From assembly GCA_024760525.1 (NCBI GenBank), contig CP060499.1:2811501-2875500 (forward strand): a stretch of DNA of 64,000 bases. Direction: 5' to 3'. Numbering within the stretch: position 1 is the first letter of the stretch; every line of letters starts with the position of its first letter. The notes beneath the pieces were generated by a model. The model was not told the origin of the DNA. It did no database searches and saw only the letters and a list, made by a program, of their open reading frames with translations. This document shows, piece by piece, positions 36,560 through 45,852 of this stretch. This DNA is from Nitrospira sp. Its GTDB lineage: Bacteria > Nitrospirota > Nitrospiria > Nitrospirales > Nitrospiraceae. A program made the position numbers and the translations under genes.

Positions 36560-37990
36560 ATGAATCCAGCTGATCTACAAAAACTCCCCTTGTTCGCCGG
36601 CCTTACCCCAGAGGAGACTACCTGTCTCGAACAAGGCGAGGGGCTACAGGTACCGGCGGGTGAGATCATCGCCAGGGAGGGGGACTCCGCAACCGCTTTT
36701 TATGTCATTCTCGAAGGAGAGATTCGCGTCAGTAAGACCTATGGCAGCCAAGAAGTGGTGATGGCGGTCCATACGCCCGGAAAGTTTTTCGGTGAAGTAT
36801 CGTTACTGTTGGATATCCCCTACTTCGTCGACGCCCAGACGCGAACCCCATGCCGGCTCTTGCGATATTCAAAGGAGCAGTTCTGGTCATTGATGCGCCT
36901 GTGCCCCTCGGTCGCGAAGGAAATCTTACGAACCATGGCAGCACGGGTCAGAGGACTGGAAGGATTTTCACAGCAACGGGAAAAGCTCGTCTCGCTTGGG
37001 ACCATGGCGGCCGGCCTCGCCCATGAACTGAACAATCCGGCCGCCGCCGCACACCGGGCCGCCGCCGACTTGCTCACCGTCGCGGGCGGATTCCCGGCTC
37101 TCGCCTGTCGTCTGAACCAACGGCAACTCTCAACGGCACAGTCCGAAACGGTCGCGCAAATTCAGCGCGACATCGCGTCACATCCTCATCCCACGACGCC
37201 GTTGGATCCCCTCACCCGGAACGATCGAGAGGAGGAGGTCCTGACGTGGCTTGAACGGCACCGCATCGCCGATGCCTGGAAACTCGCCAGCACATTGGTC
37301 GGCGCCGGACTTGATCGCTCCTGGCTCGAGGGGATCAGCAAGCAGTTTCCCGAGGAAGCGATCGGCGACGTATTGAGATGGGTCACAGGAACCTTGTCGC
37401 TACAGGAATTGACTCAACAGGTCGAACGGAGCACAAGCCGCATCGCGGAATTGGTGAACGCGGTGAAGGCCTATTCGTACGAAGGCCGCGCCCCCCTGCA
37501 GAATATCGATATCCACGAAGGGCTCGAGAGCACGCTGACCATGCTGACCCATAAGCTGAAAGGCGTCACGCTGGAGCGCGAGTACGACCGCTCGCTTCCC
37601 CCCATTCCCGCGTACGGAAACGAGCTGAATCAAGTGTGGACGAATCTCATCGACAACGCGACCGACGCAGTGAGCGGACGAGGGAACGTGAAGATCCGCA
37701 CGCGGCGGGAGGATCATCAACTGCTTGTGGAGATCCACGATAATGGACCAGGCATCCCGGAGGATGTTCGGCCTCACCTCTTTGAGCCGTTCTTCACGAC
37801 GAAAGGCGTTGGGAAAGGGACCGGCCTCGGGTTGATCATCAGCTATCGCATCGTGGCGGACCGCCATGGAGGAGAGATCGAATTCGAATCGAAGCCGGGA
37901 CAGACGGTATTCCTCGTCCGCTTGCCGATGACACGCAAACCGTCTGCATCCCCCTCGGGGCCGTACGAGCCGCCCAGAGAAAAGGCCTGA
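36560..37990 (+). CDS. Cyclic-nucleotide-binding domain sensor histidine kinase
   Basis: 476 residues, no membrane segment. Residues about 10-125 form a cNMP-binding domain (AGEIIAREGDSATAFYVILEGEIRV; PGKFFGEVSLL). The kinase region has the phospho-acceptor in LGTMAAGLAHELNNPAA (H155), then a HATPase with the N-box NQVWTNLIDNATDAV, DNGPGIPED and GKGTGLGLIISYRIV. It lies two bases before the receiver-reductase gene, so the two are a signalling pair. Confidence 0.88.
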   Translation: MNPADLQKLPLFAGLTPEETTCLEQGEGLQVPAGEIIAREGDSATAFYVILEGEIRVSKTYGSQEVVMAVHTPGKFFGEVSLLLDIPYFVDAQTRTPCRLLRYSKEQFWSLMRLCPSVAKEILRTMAARVRGLEGFSQQREKLVSLGTMAAGLAHELNNPAAAAHRAAADLLTVAGGFPALACRLNQRQLSTAQSETVAQIQRDIASHPHPTTPLDPLTRNDREEEVLTWLERHRIADAWKLASTLVGAGLDRSWLEGISKQFPEEAIGDVLRWVTGTLSLQELTQQVERSTSRIAELVNAVKAYSYEGRAPLQNIDIHEGLESTLTMLTHKLKGVTLEREYDRSLPPIPAYGNELNQVWTNLIDNATDAVSGRGNVKIRTRREDHQLLVEIHDNGPGIPEDVRPHLFEPFFTTKGVGKGTGLGLIISYRIVADRHGGEIEFESKPGQTVFLVRLPMTRKPSASPSGPYEPPREKA

Positions 37991-37992
37991 CC

Positions 37993-39651
37993 ATGAAACC
38001 CGTCCTTATCACGGTGGATGATGATCCCGAAGTCTCGCGTGCGGTCGAGCGCGACCTCCGGCGCAACTATGGCGAGCAGTACCGCGTCCTCCGAGCTGAG
38101 TCCGGGGCAGAGGCGCTCGCTTCCCTGGAACGGCTCAAGCTCCGGAATGAGACCGTCGCTCTCTTCTTGGTGGATCAGCGAATGCCCCAGATGACCGGCG
38201 TCGAGTTTCTCGCGCAAGCCCTCCCGCTCTATCCCAACGCGAAGCGGGCCTTGTTGACCGCCTATGCCGATACGGATGCCGCCATTCGAGCCATTAATGA
38301 CGCACAAGTCGATTACTATTTACTGAAGCCATGGCATCCTCCGGAGGAACGCTTGTATCCGGTCCTCGACGACCTCTTGGACGACTGGCATGGATCGTTC
38401 AAGGCCCCGTTCCAAGGAATCCGGGTGCTGGGACACCGCTGGTCGCCTCACACCCATCAGATCAAGGAATTCCTGGCGAGAAATCAGGTCCCTTATCAAT
38501 GGCTGGATGTCGAGAAAGAGGCAGAAGCGGAGCCTTTGCTTCAGTCCGTCCACGCCGGCCATGATCAACTCCCGGTAGTCCTGTTCGCAGACGGATCGTT
38601 CATGATTCAACCGACCACGTTTCAGGTGGCAGAAAAAGTCGGCTTTCGGATGAAAGCTGAACAACCGTTATACGACCTCATCGTCATTGGAGCCGGACCG
38701 GCCGGGTTAGCTGCTGCCGTCTACGGTGGATCCGAAGGACTCAAGACAGTGCTCATCGAACGTGAAGCGCCGGGTGGACAGGCCGGCATGAGCTCCCGAA
38801 TTGAGAACTACCTGGGCTTCCCAGCCGGTCTCAGCGGCCAAGATCTCTCGCGACGCGCCTTGACGCAAGCACAGCGATTCGGCGTCGAATTACTGAATCC
38901 GCAGGAAGCTGTCAGTGTGCGTGTGGCCGGCCCTGCGCGGATCGTCACGCTTGCCGATGGCAGCGAGCTGAGCGGAAAAACCGTGCTGATTACGACGGGT
39001 GTTTCCTATCGGACGCTGAACGTACCGGGAATGGCTCAACTGACCGGTGCAGGGATCTATTATGGTGCCGGGATGACAGAAGCGTTCGCCTCAAAGGGGG
39101 AAGATGTCTATATCATCGGCGGCGCGAATTCGGCCGGCCAGGCGGCCGTCTACTTTGCGCGCCATGCCCGTCAGGTAACGATGCTGGTCCGTGGCGACTC
39201 ACTGACCGCCACAATGTCTTATTACTTGATCGAGCGCCTCAAGGAAACGCCGAACATCCTCGTCGAAACCAGCGTGGAGGTGACCGAGGTACAAGGCACG
39301 TCCCGGCTTGAGTCGCTGGTTCTCCGACATGCCAAAACCAAAGACTGCCGTACGGTGCCGGCGCAGTCTCTGTTCATTCTCATCGGCGCCCAACCGCATA
39401 CCGACTGGCTGGGAGAAAGCATCCTCCGCGATGAACACGGGTTTATCTTATCCGGTCCGGATTTAGTGCGGGACGGCTGTTTGCCCCCGACCTGGCCGCT
39501 CGACCGAACGCCATACCTATTCGAATCCAGCGTGCCGGGAATCTTCGTGGCAGGCGATGCGCGACATGGCTCGATCAAGCGGGTCGCATCCGGTGTCGGT
39601 GAAGGCACGATCGCAGAAAAGATGATCGAGCGCTATCTGGATGAAGTTTAG
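37993..39651 (+). CDS. Response-regulator receiver fused to thioredoxin-reductase-like flavoprotein
   Basis: 552 residues in three parts. Residues 1-120 are a receiver with acidic DDD near residue 10, acceptor D61 in LVDQRMP and K112. Residues about 135-215 are a glutaredoxin/GST-like domain. From about 229 there is a flavoprotein with an FAD-binding GAGPAGLAAAVYGG motif, an NADPH-binding IIGGANSAGQAAVYFA and a C-terminal GIFVAGDARHG. The CxxC redox centre expected after GAGIYYGAG is absent, so it cannot act as an ordinary thioredoxin reductase. Confidence 0.85.
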   Translation: MKPVLITVDDDPEVSRAVERDLRRNYGEQYRVLRAESGAEALASLERLKLRNETVALFLVDQRMPQMTGVEFLAQALPLYPNAKRALLTAYADTDAAIRAINDAQVDYYLLKPWHPPEERLYPVLDDLLDDWHGSFKAPFQGIRVLGHRWSPHTHQIKEFLARNQVPYQWLDVEKEAEAEPLLQSVHAGHDQLPVVLFADGSFMIQPTTFQVAEKVGFRMKAEQPLYDLIVIGAGPAGLAAAVYGGSEGLKTVLIEREAPGGQAGMSSRIENYLGFPAGLSGQDLSRRALTQAQRFGVELLNPQEAVSVRVAGPARIVTLADGSELSGKTVLITTGVSYRTLNVPGMAQLTGAGIYYGAGMTEAFASKGEDVYIIGGANSAGQAAVYFARHARQVTMLVRGDSLTATMSYYLIERLKETPNILVETSVEVTEVQGTSRLESLVLRHAKTKDCRTVPAQSLFILIGAQPHTDWLGESILRDEHGFILSGPDLVRDGCLPPTWPLDRTPYLFESSVPGIFVAGDARHGSIKRVASGVGEGTIAEKMIERYLDEV

Positions 39652-39661
39652 AGGGGGCGCC

Positions 39662-40210
39662 ATGGCCAAGGACCGTGTGCATGCTCCGGCCTTCGTCATC
39701 ACAGAACACGATCATGTGGAGGGAGATAGTGCGGCTCGGGTCACGCTCGTGGAATACGGCGACTTCGAATGCCCCTATAGCCGGCAAGCGATCACGACGA
39801 TTCAGGCACTGCAGCGTGAGTTCGGTCACGATCTCCAATTCGTGTTCCGGCACTTTCCGCTGGCACACAAGCATCCTCATGCCGTACAGGCCGCCGAGGC
39901 CGCGGAAGCAGCCGCCGCACAAGGGAAGTTTTGGCCGATGTATGCCATGTTGTTTGCTCACCAATGGGAACTTGAATACAGCGATCTGATGAGGTACGCG
40001 GGTCAGCTTGAACTCGATAGAACTCGATTCGGCGAAGCCCTACGGCAACATCGCTATCTCGACCGCGTGCGCACGGACGCGGCCTCGGGTCATCAGCACG
40101 AAGTGACGGGAACGCCGACGTTTTTTGTCAACGGCCATCGGCAGGATGGAGCGGACGACGTGCAGGCGTTGTCGGTCGCCATCCGCGAAGCGCTCGGTGC
40201 GTCGGCCTAA
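39662..40210 (+). CDS. DsbA-like thioredoxin-fold protein with CPYS active site
   Basis: About 182 residues from the ATG at 39662, preceded by GAGGGGG; it follows the reductase fusion by ten bases. The thioredoxin-fold active site reads DFECPYSRQAI, so the second cysteine of CPYC is serine. The cis-proline (GTPTFFVNG) is present. There is no signal peptide, so it is probably cytoplasmic. A one-cysteine site suggests glutathione-type or peroxide chemistry rather than disulphide formation. Confidence 0.78.
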   Translation: MAKDRVHAPAFVITEHDHVEGDSAARVTLVEYGDFECPYSRQAITTIQALQREFGHDLQFVFRHFPLAHKHPHAVQAAEAAEAAAAQGKFWPMYAMLFAHQWELEYSDLMRYAGQLELDRTRFGEALRQHRYLDRVRTDAASGHQHEVTGTPTFFVNGHRQDGADDVQALSVAIREALGASA

Positions 40211-40214
40211 CGCC

Positions 40215-41189
40215 ATGGAACAGGCGCTCGAATTTCTGCTTTCTCACATCGAGCTCGTGGTGTTCCTGACCGTCCTCGCCGAGCAGATCGGTTTTCCAAT
40301 CCCCGCCATCCCGGTTTTGCTCGCCGCCGGAGCCGTCGCAGCGGACGGGCAAGCGCATCTCGCCGTGCTGACCGGCCTGTCGGTCGCCGCGTGCCTGCTG
40401 GGCGATATGGTCTGGTTCGAACTGGGCCTCCATCGGGGGCGGCAAACCCTCAGCCTGTTGTGCCGAATTGCGCTTGAGCCTGACGCCTGTGTCAGACGCA
40501 CGGAGAATCTCTTTGTCAGGCACGGGATCCGCGCGCTGATCGTGGCCAAGTTCATCCCGGGGTTGAGCACTCTCGCGCCCGCACTGGCCGGCCTCTTCAA
40601 AGTTTCGATCGGACGATTTTTGCTCTTTAACGGAGCCGGATCGCTGCTCTGGAGCTTTCTCTTTCTTTCTCTCGGTTATGCCCTCAGCGAACAGATCACC
40701 TACGTGGCCGAGCAGGTGATGCGGCTCGGGGAAACAGCGGGACTCCTGCTGGCTATAAGCCTCGGCGGATATGTGCTCTATAAATATCTCCACCGGCAAA
40801 AACTGCTGCGGGAACTGCGAGTGGCTCGCATCAGCCCAGCCGAGCTCAAGCAACTCATGGACGATGGCCATCCGTTATCCGTCGTGGATTTGCGAGGCAT
40901 CGAGGACCATGTAGCCGACCCCTATACCATCCCGGGCGCCTTGCGCATCTCCGCCGAAGAGCTCGAGCAACGCCATGACGACATCCCACGGGACCGGGAC
41001 GTCATTTTGTTCTGCGCCTGTCCAAACGAAGCGACGTCCGCGAGGATGGCATTGATGCTGAGACGAAAAGGGGTGACCCGTGTCCGGCCGCTCGTGGGCG
41101 GCATCGACGCCTGGCGTGAGTTGGCCTATCCACTCGAGATGGACAATTCCAGAGTCGGCATCGTGGTGACTGCGGAAATACAAACCTGA
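40215..41189 (+). CDS. DedA-family membrane protein fused to a rhodanese domain
   Basis: About 324 residues. Residues 1-200 are a DedA-type membrane domain (EQIGFPIPAIPVLLAAGAVA; AKFIPGLSTLAPALAG), and the last 100 residues are a rhodanese domain with the active cysteine in LFCACPNEATSARMA. The protein starts five bases after the DsbA-like gene, extending the redox operon. DedA proteins are linked to membrane lipid flipping and drug resistance. The attached rhodanese would act in the cytoplasm on sulphane sulphur. Confidence 0.82.
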   Translation: MEQALEFLLSHIELVVFLTVLAEQIGFPIPAIPVLLAAGAVAADGQAHLAVLTGLSVAACLLGDMVWFELGLHRGRQTLSLLCRIALEPDACVRRTENLFVRHGIRALIVAKFIPGLSTLAPALAGLFKVSIGRFLLFNGAGSLLWSFLFLSLGYALSEQITYVAEQVMRLGETAGLLLAISLGGYVLYKYLHRQKLLRELRVARISPAELKQLMDDGHPLSVVDLRGIEDHVADPYTIPGALRISAEELEQRHDDIPRDRDVILFCACPNEATSARMALMLRRKGVTRVRPLVGGIDAWRELAYPLEMDNSRVGIVVTAEIQT

Positions 41190-41409
41190 TCAGATTGTTC
41201 CGCCAATGGTTTTGCCTCATCGCTGTAACGTCCGCGTCCCGTCACCCGCGAGGCTCTTCCTTATCGGACTCTCACCTCACTTCTCCTGGATCACGGATTC
41301 ATCGATAACCTCAATGCGCGCTCACCTTTTGTCACGCCCCTGTAACATCGGCGTAATTCGCGTTTAACGCCAGAATGTCATTGTGGCGCCTTCACAAGGA
41401 GGTCACACC

Positions 41410-41637
41410 ATGACGTTGTCGGAAGACGATGGACGGCCAATTTATCCTGCCGATCTTCCTGTGACTCAGGCCCTTCGCGCGACACGTCGCTCTCCAAGCT
41501 GGAAGTTGTTTGACGGGTGGCGCCCACGACGTAAGAATCGGCAGGCCGGCTTGCTCGGCAGCGGAACGAGGAGAGGACAAGCGTTGTTAAAGAGATTGGC
41601 GCAACGAGAGGGCACCGAACTGGCGAGAAAACGTTAG
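41410..41637 (+). CDS. Small basic protein of unknown function
   Basis: 75 residues; GGAGG lies eight bases before the ATG at 41410. It is very basic in the second half (RPRRKNRQAGLLGSGTRRGQ and KRLAQREGTELARKR) and has no signal or membrane segment. Family not recognised; nucleic-acid or ribosome association is possible from charge only. Confidence 0.5.
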   Translation: MTLSEDDGRPIYPADLPVTQALRATRRSPSWKLFDGWRPRRKNRQAGLLGSGTRRGQALLKRLAQREGTELARKR

Positions 41638-41695
41638 CCGGCGCGTTCGGCTCTCAGCCTTGCACTGCGTTCCATTGAGGCAGTGTGTGTTCCAA

Positions 41696-41729
41696 TGAGG
41701 CAACGCATGAGTAAAAACGCGTTGCCTCA
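41696..41729. terminator. Hairpin between convergent genes
   Basis: Perfect 11-bp stem (41696-41706 with 41719-41729) and a 12-base loop, between the small basic gene (+) and the Rh channel gene (-). A T-run is missing from both ends, so it is a weak terminator candidate. A partial copy of the left arm lies just upstream in CCATTGAGGCAG. Confidence 0.4.
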
Positions 41730-41811
41730 CTTGGAGAACACAGGATAAAGGCCTCTCCTGCTCCACCTACCGGCAGTCTTGTAACGAAATGCCAAAAGGG
41801 CTGAAGCTGAG

Positions 41812-43113
41812 TTAGGCAATCGGTCTTGGCTCTTCCCTTCCGGAATGTAACTGCGCCGCTCGGGTAAGCAGTTGCTTCTGCAGCGCCTCGATATCGGCTT
41901 TGGCTCCCAGCGCCAGTTCTTCAACCTTCCGTTCACTTTCCGGGCCCGGCACATGGGAGAATTCATGGCTGTCTTCGTACGCCTGTTCCGTCGTGCCGGT
42001 CGCTCTGATCAATGCGCCGGTAATGAACCCTCCGATCAACGCAATGACAAGGGTAAGCGCAATACCGGTCAGTTGTACACCGGCGACGCCGGGAACAACG
42101 AAGATCGCCGTGAGTCCACCCAGGAGCCCCGGCATCCCATGTAGATTGTGCACGCCGCAAGTGTCCACAAGCTTGATCTTCGATTCCAGCATGGGCTGAA
42201 TGAACACATACCCGATGACCGACAGGGTACCGGCGCAGACACCGATGGTGAACGCCCCTCCGGCGCCTACGAGATTGCAGGTCGAGCCGATGGACACCCC
42301 GCCCGCCAACGCGGCGTTGGCCATATCCACCATCGAGGTTTTCCCTTTATGGAAATAGGTGCTCAGAAAATACGTGGCAAGCGTCGCCCCGCTCAGGGCC
42401 AGGATCGTATTCACGATGGTTTGCGGCATTTGCTCGAACGGGACGATCGCCGTCGCAAAACTCGGCCAGAACAACCACAGCACCATTGACCCGAGCATGC
42501 CAAAACGATCGGACGTGGGATCGGACTCGATCGGCTGGCTCCGCTGTTGGGCGGTCGTGATGACCAGAGAGGCAGCTAATCCGAAGTACGCACCGAACGC
42601 GTGGATGACGATCGATCCCGCGGAATCTTGAAACCCTTTCGTAAGCCCCGAGCCATTGTCCAACACCAGGTACTCATTCAGCGCATAGATGGGCACCAGG
42701 AGCAGCGCGAGTATCGCATACTGAAACACACGCAGTCTTCCCAGCACAGCCCCCATTGCAATCAGAGCGGTCGCTACGGAAAATTCGGCCAGCATCAGCG
42801 TTTCCACTGAATGCGCCTTCAACCCATGCCCGACTAGACCGTTGGCCCGTAGAAACATATACAGCGGCAATCCGGTCGCCACGACCAGATAGGTGCCCGT
42901 TGTCGCCCCGAATCCATACCTCCGGACGAACACCATGAGAAATCCGAATCCGACCACCAACATGGCCAGGATATGGATGGAGTAGTTGTACTGTGCGACC
43001 AGACGCGCTTCATTGATTCCGCCCGCGGGCTCTTCGGCGCCGACCCAGCCGGTGAGACACAAGAGAAACAGACTTGCTGCGCTCAGCACCTTCAAACAGA
43101 AGCTGTTCTGCAT
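41812..43113 (-). CDS. rh50: Rh50-type ammonia/ammonium channel
   Basis: About 433 residues from the ATG at 43113 (GGAGG five bases upstream). A signal peptide ends in WVGAEE, then about 11 membrane helices follow. DSAGSIVIHAFGAYFGLA and DTCGVHNLHGMPGLLGG carry the twin-histidine pore motifs in the Rh rather than Amt context. The opening IHILAMLVVGFGFLMVFVRR and the tail QAYEDSHEF closely follow the Rh50 channel of Nitrosomonas europaea as I know it. In the comammox Nitrospira studied, Rh-type channels replace or supplement Amt. It conducts ammonia/ammonium across the inner membrane. Confidence 0.88.
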   Translation of the reverse strand: MQNSFCLKVLSAASLFLLCLTGWVGAEEPAGGINEARLVAQYNYSIHILAMLVVGFGFLMVFVRRYGFGATTGTYLVVATGLPLYMFLRANGLVGHGLKAHSVETLMLAEFSVATALIAMGAVLGRLRVFQYAILALLLVPIYALNEYLVLDNGSGLTKGFQDSAGSIVIHAFGAYFGLAASLVITTAQQRSQPIESDPTSDRFGMLGSMVLWLFWPSFATAIVPFEQMPQTIVNTILALSGATLATYFLSTYFHKGKTSMVDMANAALAGGVSIGSTCNLVGAGGAFTIGVCAGTLSVIGYVFIQPMLESKIKLVDTCGVHNLHGMPGLLGGLTAIFVVPGVAGVQLTGIALTLVIALIGGFITGALIRATGTTEQAYEDSHEFSHVPGPESERKVEELALGAKADIEALQKQLLTRAAQLHSGREEPRPIA

Positions 43114-43159
43114 TGAGTCCTCCTTGGACAATGGAGTAATAGGGGGCTATTGGGGTGGC

Positions 43160-43190
43160 AGTGTACCCCACTTGCAAGCGCCCTTGTCAA
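43160..43190 (-). promoter_or_regulatory. Candidate promoter for Rh channel
   Basis: On the minus strand a perfect TTGACA (43190-43185) is followed after 19 bases by TACACT (43165-43160). The spacing is two bases longer than ideal. The predicted leader is about 40 bases. Confidence 0.42.
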
Positions 43191-43551
43191 ACCCAACCAA
43201 AGGTTTGTTCGACCGGCTCCTTCATCCGAACAATCGTATCAATCAGTGGGAAGAGGCGACGAAGTGACTGATAAATCAAAGGAGAAGCCCATTCCAGCGG
43301 GGAGCGGCGGCGTGCGATAAAAGGTCACTCGCTGGTGTGTGAACCCATGTTCGTGAGGTCCAGGTCTTGCGCTTCGCTCTCTCCCGATGCGCCCTGGTGG
43401 CAGCTCTGCGCCGTGCCGCTGGTCCTCGGCGGCATTCTGGGAGTTACGACCCGCTATGGGCTGATGGGAAAATCCGAGGGACGACGCCGCCGGATTCGTG
43501 CTGCTAAGAATAAGAGTGGACTGGGCATCACGACGCTGAAAAGATCGTCGT

Positions 43552-43578
43552 TTGACGGTCGGCTCTCGATCGTATACT
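43552..43578 (+). promoter_or_regulatory. Candidate promoter of the toxin-antitoxin operon
   Basis: TTGACG (43552-43557) and TATACT (43573-43578) with a 15-base spacer, about 30 bases before the antitoxin start. The -10 region contains a GTATAC palindrome, which could be an operator for self-repression. Confidence 0.42.
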
Positions 43579-43607
43579 CTATCGTCACCCATCTGAAGGA
43601 GAGTCTC

Positions 43608-43895
43608 ATGAAATTCATTACGGTTCGAGATTTGCGCGGGCGTTCCGGACAAGTCTGGATCAAGCTCGCTCAGGAGCGAGAAGTCGTTTTGACATCGAAT
43701 GGAAAACCCATCGCTATTCTCTCGGCAGTATCGGAGGACACCTTGGAAGAATCCCTGACAGCCGTTAGGCGCGCGAGAGCGGTGGCTGCGGTGGAAAAGA
43801 TGCAGCGGCAGTCGGTCCAAGCCGGTACAAATAGCCTTTCCCCCAGGGAGATCGCCTCTGAGATCAAAGCAGTACGGAAAGCCCGTCACCGGTGA
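43608..43895 (+). CDS. Phd/YefM-type antitoxin
   Basis: 95 residues; AAGGAGAG precedes the ATG at 43608. The N-terminal half (KFITVRDLRGRSGQVWIKLAQEREVVLTSNGKPIAIL) matches the Phd/YefM DNA-binding fold. The C-terminal half is charged and probably disordered until it wraps the toxin. The stop codon overlaps the toxin start by four bases. Confidence 0.85.
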   Translation: MKFITVRDLRGRSGQVWIKLAQEREVVLTSNGKPIAILSAVSEDTLEESLTAVRRARAVAAVEKMQRQSVQAGTNSLSPREIASEIKAVRKARHR

Positions 43896-44323
43896 AGGTG
43901 GTGGTGGACACGAACGTTTTGGTCGCAGGGCTCCTCTCTCCGTTTGGTCCGCCCGGCGAGATTGTCCGGATGATCGCCTCGGGCACCTTGCAGTTATGTT
44001 TCGACGCGAGAATCCTCACGGAATATGGCGAGGTCCTCGCCAGACCGAAGTTTCGGTTCAGCGCCGGACACGCTCATGCTTTGCTGGAACAAATCGTACT
44101 GGAGGGATTCAGCGTTGCAGGCGATCCCTTGCCGACCAGACTGCCGGATCCGAGCGATGAACCCTTCTTAGAATCAGCCGTGGCCGGCAAAGCCGACTGT
44201 CTGATCACGGGAAACACAAAGCACTTTCCTCCGGCGCGACGCCAGGGGATGACCGTACGCTCGCCACGCGAATTCCTCGACTATTACCGGAAGCGATCGA
44301 CGCATCGGACACGCGAAAGATAA
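43892..44323 (+). CDS. PIN-domain toxin
   Basis: 143 residues from a GTG that overlaps the antitoxin stop, so translation is coupled. PIN catalytic acids are visible: D in MKVVVDTNVLVAGLL, E in LTEYGEV, D/E in SDEPFLESAVAGKADCLITGNTKHF. The PIN_3/COG1569 type cuts RNA. The four-base overlap and order (antitoxin, toxin) are standard for type II modules. Confidence 0.85.
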   Translation: MKVVVDTNVLVAGLLSPFGPPGEIVRMIASGTLQLCFDARILTEYGEVLARPKFRFSAGHAHALLEQIVLEGFSVAGDPLPTRLPDPSDEPFLESAVAGKADCLITGNTKHFPPARRQGMTVRSPREFLDYYRKRSTHRTRER

Positions 44324-44478
44324 AAATGCAGAAGCACGGCACACGCTGTTCTGCGGATGGCTTGGGAATCGTCACCGACGAGTGTGAACTGCGCCGCCGA
44401 ACTCAGTCGTCAAAGATCAATCGCGGGACTCGATAACGAGAATGCGGCAGTTCGCGCGAGATCCGCCATCTCTATTGC

Positions 44479-45627
44479 TTACCGTTTTTTTCTCGCTGCC
44501 AGGTGTCCGGAACGCACCTGACAGGCCAAGACGTCGCAGATCACCCGCGTGGCCATGAGACTCGTGATCTCAGCGGCGTCGTAGGGTGGTGAACATTCCA
44601 CGATCTCCATCCCGGCCAGCGGCTTCGCGTCCGCGATAATTTGGAGGAACCTCAACACTTCGCGAGGCAAAAATCCCCCCGGCTCCGGCCAGCCTGTTCC
44701 GGGGACAAAGGCCGCATCCAAGCAATCCACGTCGAAACTGAGCCAGACGGCATCGACCCCATCCCATGCCACCTCAAGCGCCTGTTTGGCGGCGTTCTCG
44801 ATGCCCATCTCCACGCAATCCGTGACGGTCATAATGCTCGTTTGGCGTTCACGGCCACTCTTCACGCCAGGCCTCGGCGACTGCCAGCCGCCGATCCCGA
44901 TCTGGACGAGATTCTTTGCCGGCACGTTGGGGATATTCGTCGCGTGAAACCAAGGCGTCGTATGCATGCGCTCATCGAGATCGGTATCCTGCGTGTCCAC
45001 ATGCCGGTCGAAATGGATGATGCCGAGCTTCTTGCCGTTCAGATGCTGGGCCACTCCCCTCACCGTCGCGAAGCCCAACGAATGGTCCCCTCCCAACACC
45101 ACGGGAAACGCACCGCTGGCATAGACATGGCCGACCCCTTTGCTGACTTGGTCGAATGTCTTTTCGATGTTGGCGGGGATAGTGAAGACGTCGCCGAGAT
45201 CGCACATGGACATCGATTCCCGCAGATCCACGCCGAGTTCGAAGCTATAGGTACCGTACAACGCCGAGATCTTGCGGATACCCTGAGGGCCGAACCGGGT
45301 GCCGGAGCGGTAGGTCGTGCCGCCGTCGAACGGCGCGCCGAGAATGGCGACATCGTACTCGCCGCACTTCCGAACATCTTCCACATATGGCGACTTCACG
45401 AACGTGTTGATTCCGGCAAAATGCGGAAGCTCACCACGGCTGAAGGTGGGAATCCGTCGATCGACGATCGAATCGGCGGCGGGGAGACCCAATTGAAGGC
45501 CGCGCGCTATTTCCTCTTCGTGTTTGGTGGTCGGAAGCAGTGCTTCCGCCTCGACGGCATACTTTGCCTCAGGACCATATCGATCATGAAGGGGAACTTC
45601 GCCGCGATACTTTCGCTCCTTCGCCAT
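44479..45627 (-). CDS. gdmH: Ureohydrolase-family enzyme, probable guanidinase
   Basis: 382 residues from the ATG at 45627 (GGAGG seven bases upstream). Two-metal ligands are intact: GGDHSLG, HFDRHVDTQ and SFDVDCLD. The N-terminus is about 70 residues longer than in ordinary agmatinases. The loops MHTTPWFHATNI and PGTGWPEPGGFLPRE resemble the Ni-dependent guanidine hydrolase GdmH as I recall it, rather than SpeB. Such an enzyme releases ammonia plus urea from guanidine, and guanidine growth is reported for comammox Nitrospira. Agmatinase or another ureohydrolase cannot be excluded. No nickel chaperone gene is adjacent. Confidence 0.65.
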   Translation of the reverse strand: MAKERKYRGEVPLHDRYGPEAKYAVEAEALLPTTKHEEEIARGLQLGLPAADSIVDRRIPTFSRGELPHFAGINTFVKSPYVEDVRKCGEYDVAILGAPFDGGTTYRSGTRFGPQGIRKISALYGTYSFELGVDLRESMSMCDLGDVFTIPANIEKTFDQVSKGVGHVYASGAFPVVLGGDHSLGFATVRGVAQHLNGKKLGIIHFDRHVDTQDTDLDERMHTTPWFHATNIPNVPAKNLVQIGIGGWQSPRPGVKSGRERQTSIMTVTDCVEMGIENAAKQALEVAWDGVDAVWLSFDVDCLDAAFVPGTGWPEPGGFLPREVLRFLQIIADAKPLAGMEIVECSPPYDAAEITSLMATRVICDVLACQVRSGHLAARKKR

Positions 45628-45852
45628 GAAGATACCTCCTTGCTGAGATGTTCCACACAAACAGAATGGACAGAATACCGATTTACACGGTGGAAATCAG
45701 CAACGAATTGCGCGTCCCCAGCGTGAGGACCATTCATCGCATGACGAGGATGACGTCTCATCCAGCGGACCATCATCACGGCCTCCCGTCGATAGACCTC
45801 CCGCGCTGCTTTCAACCAGCGAGGCGATGACACACCGCTTTTTACAGCCCGC

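Larger units (their letters stand above)
43114..43607. other. Divergent intergenic region between Rh channel and toxin-antitoxin genes
   Basis: 494 bp. It contains the Rh leader and promoter candidate on one side and the antitoxin promoter candidate on the other. The middle (about 43230-43540) has open frames on both strands, but they lack ribosome sites and recognisable domains, so I see no gene there. Confidence 0.5.

Noticed and set aside
43239..43889. Long minus-strand frame opposite the antitoxin
   Set aside because: It is antisense to the Phd antitoxin, with no ribosome site and no domain.
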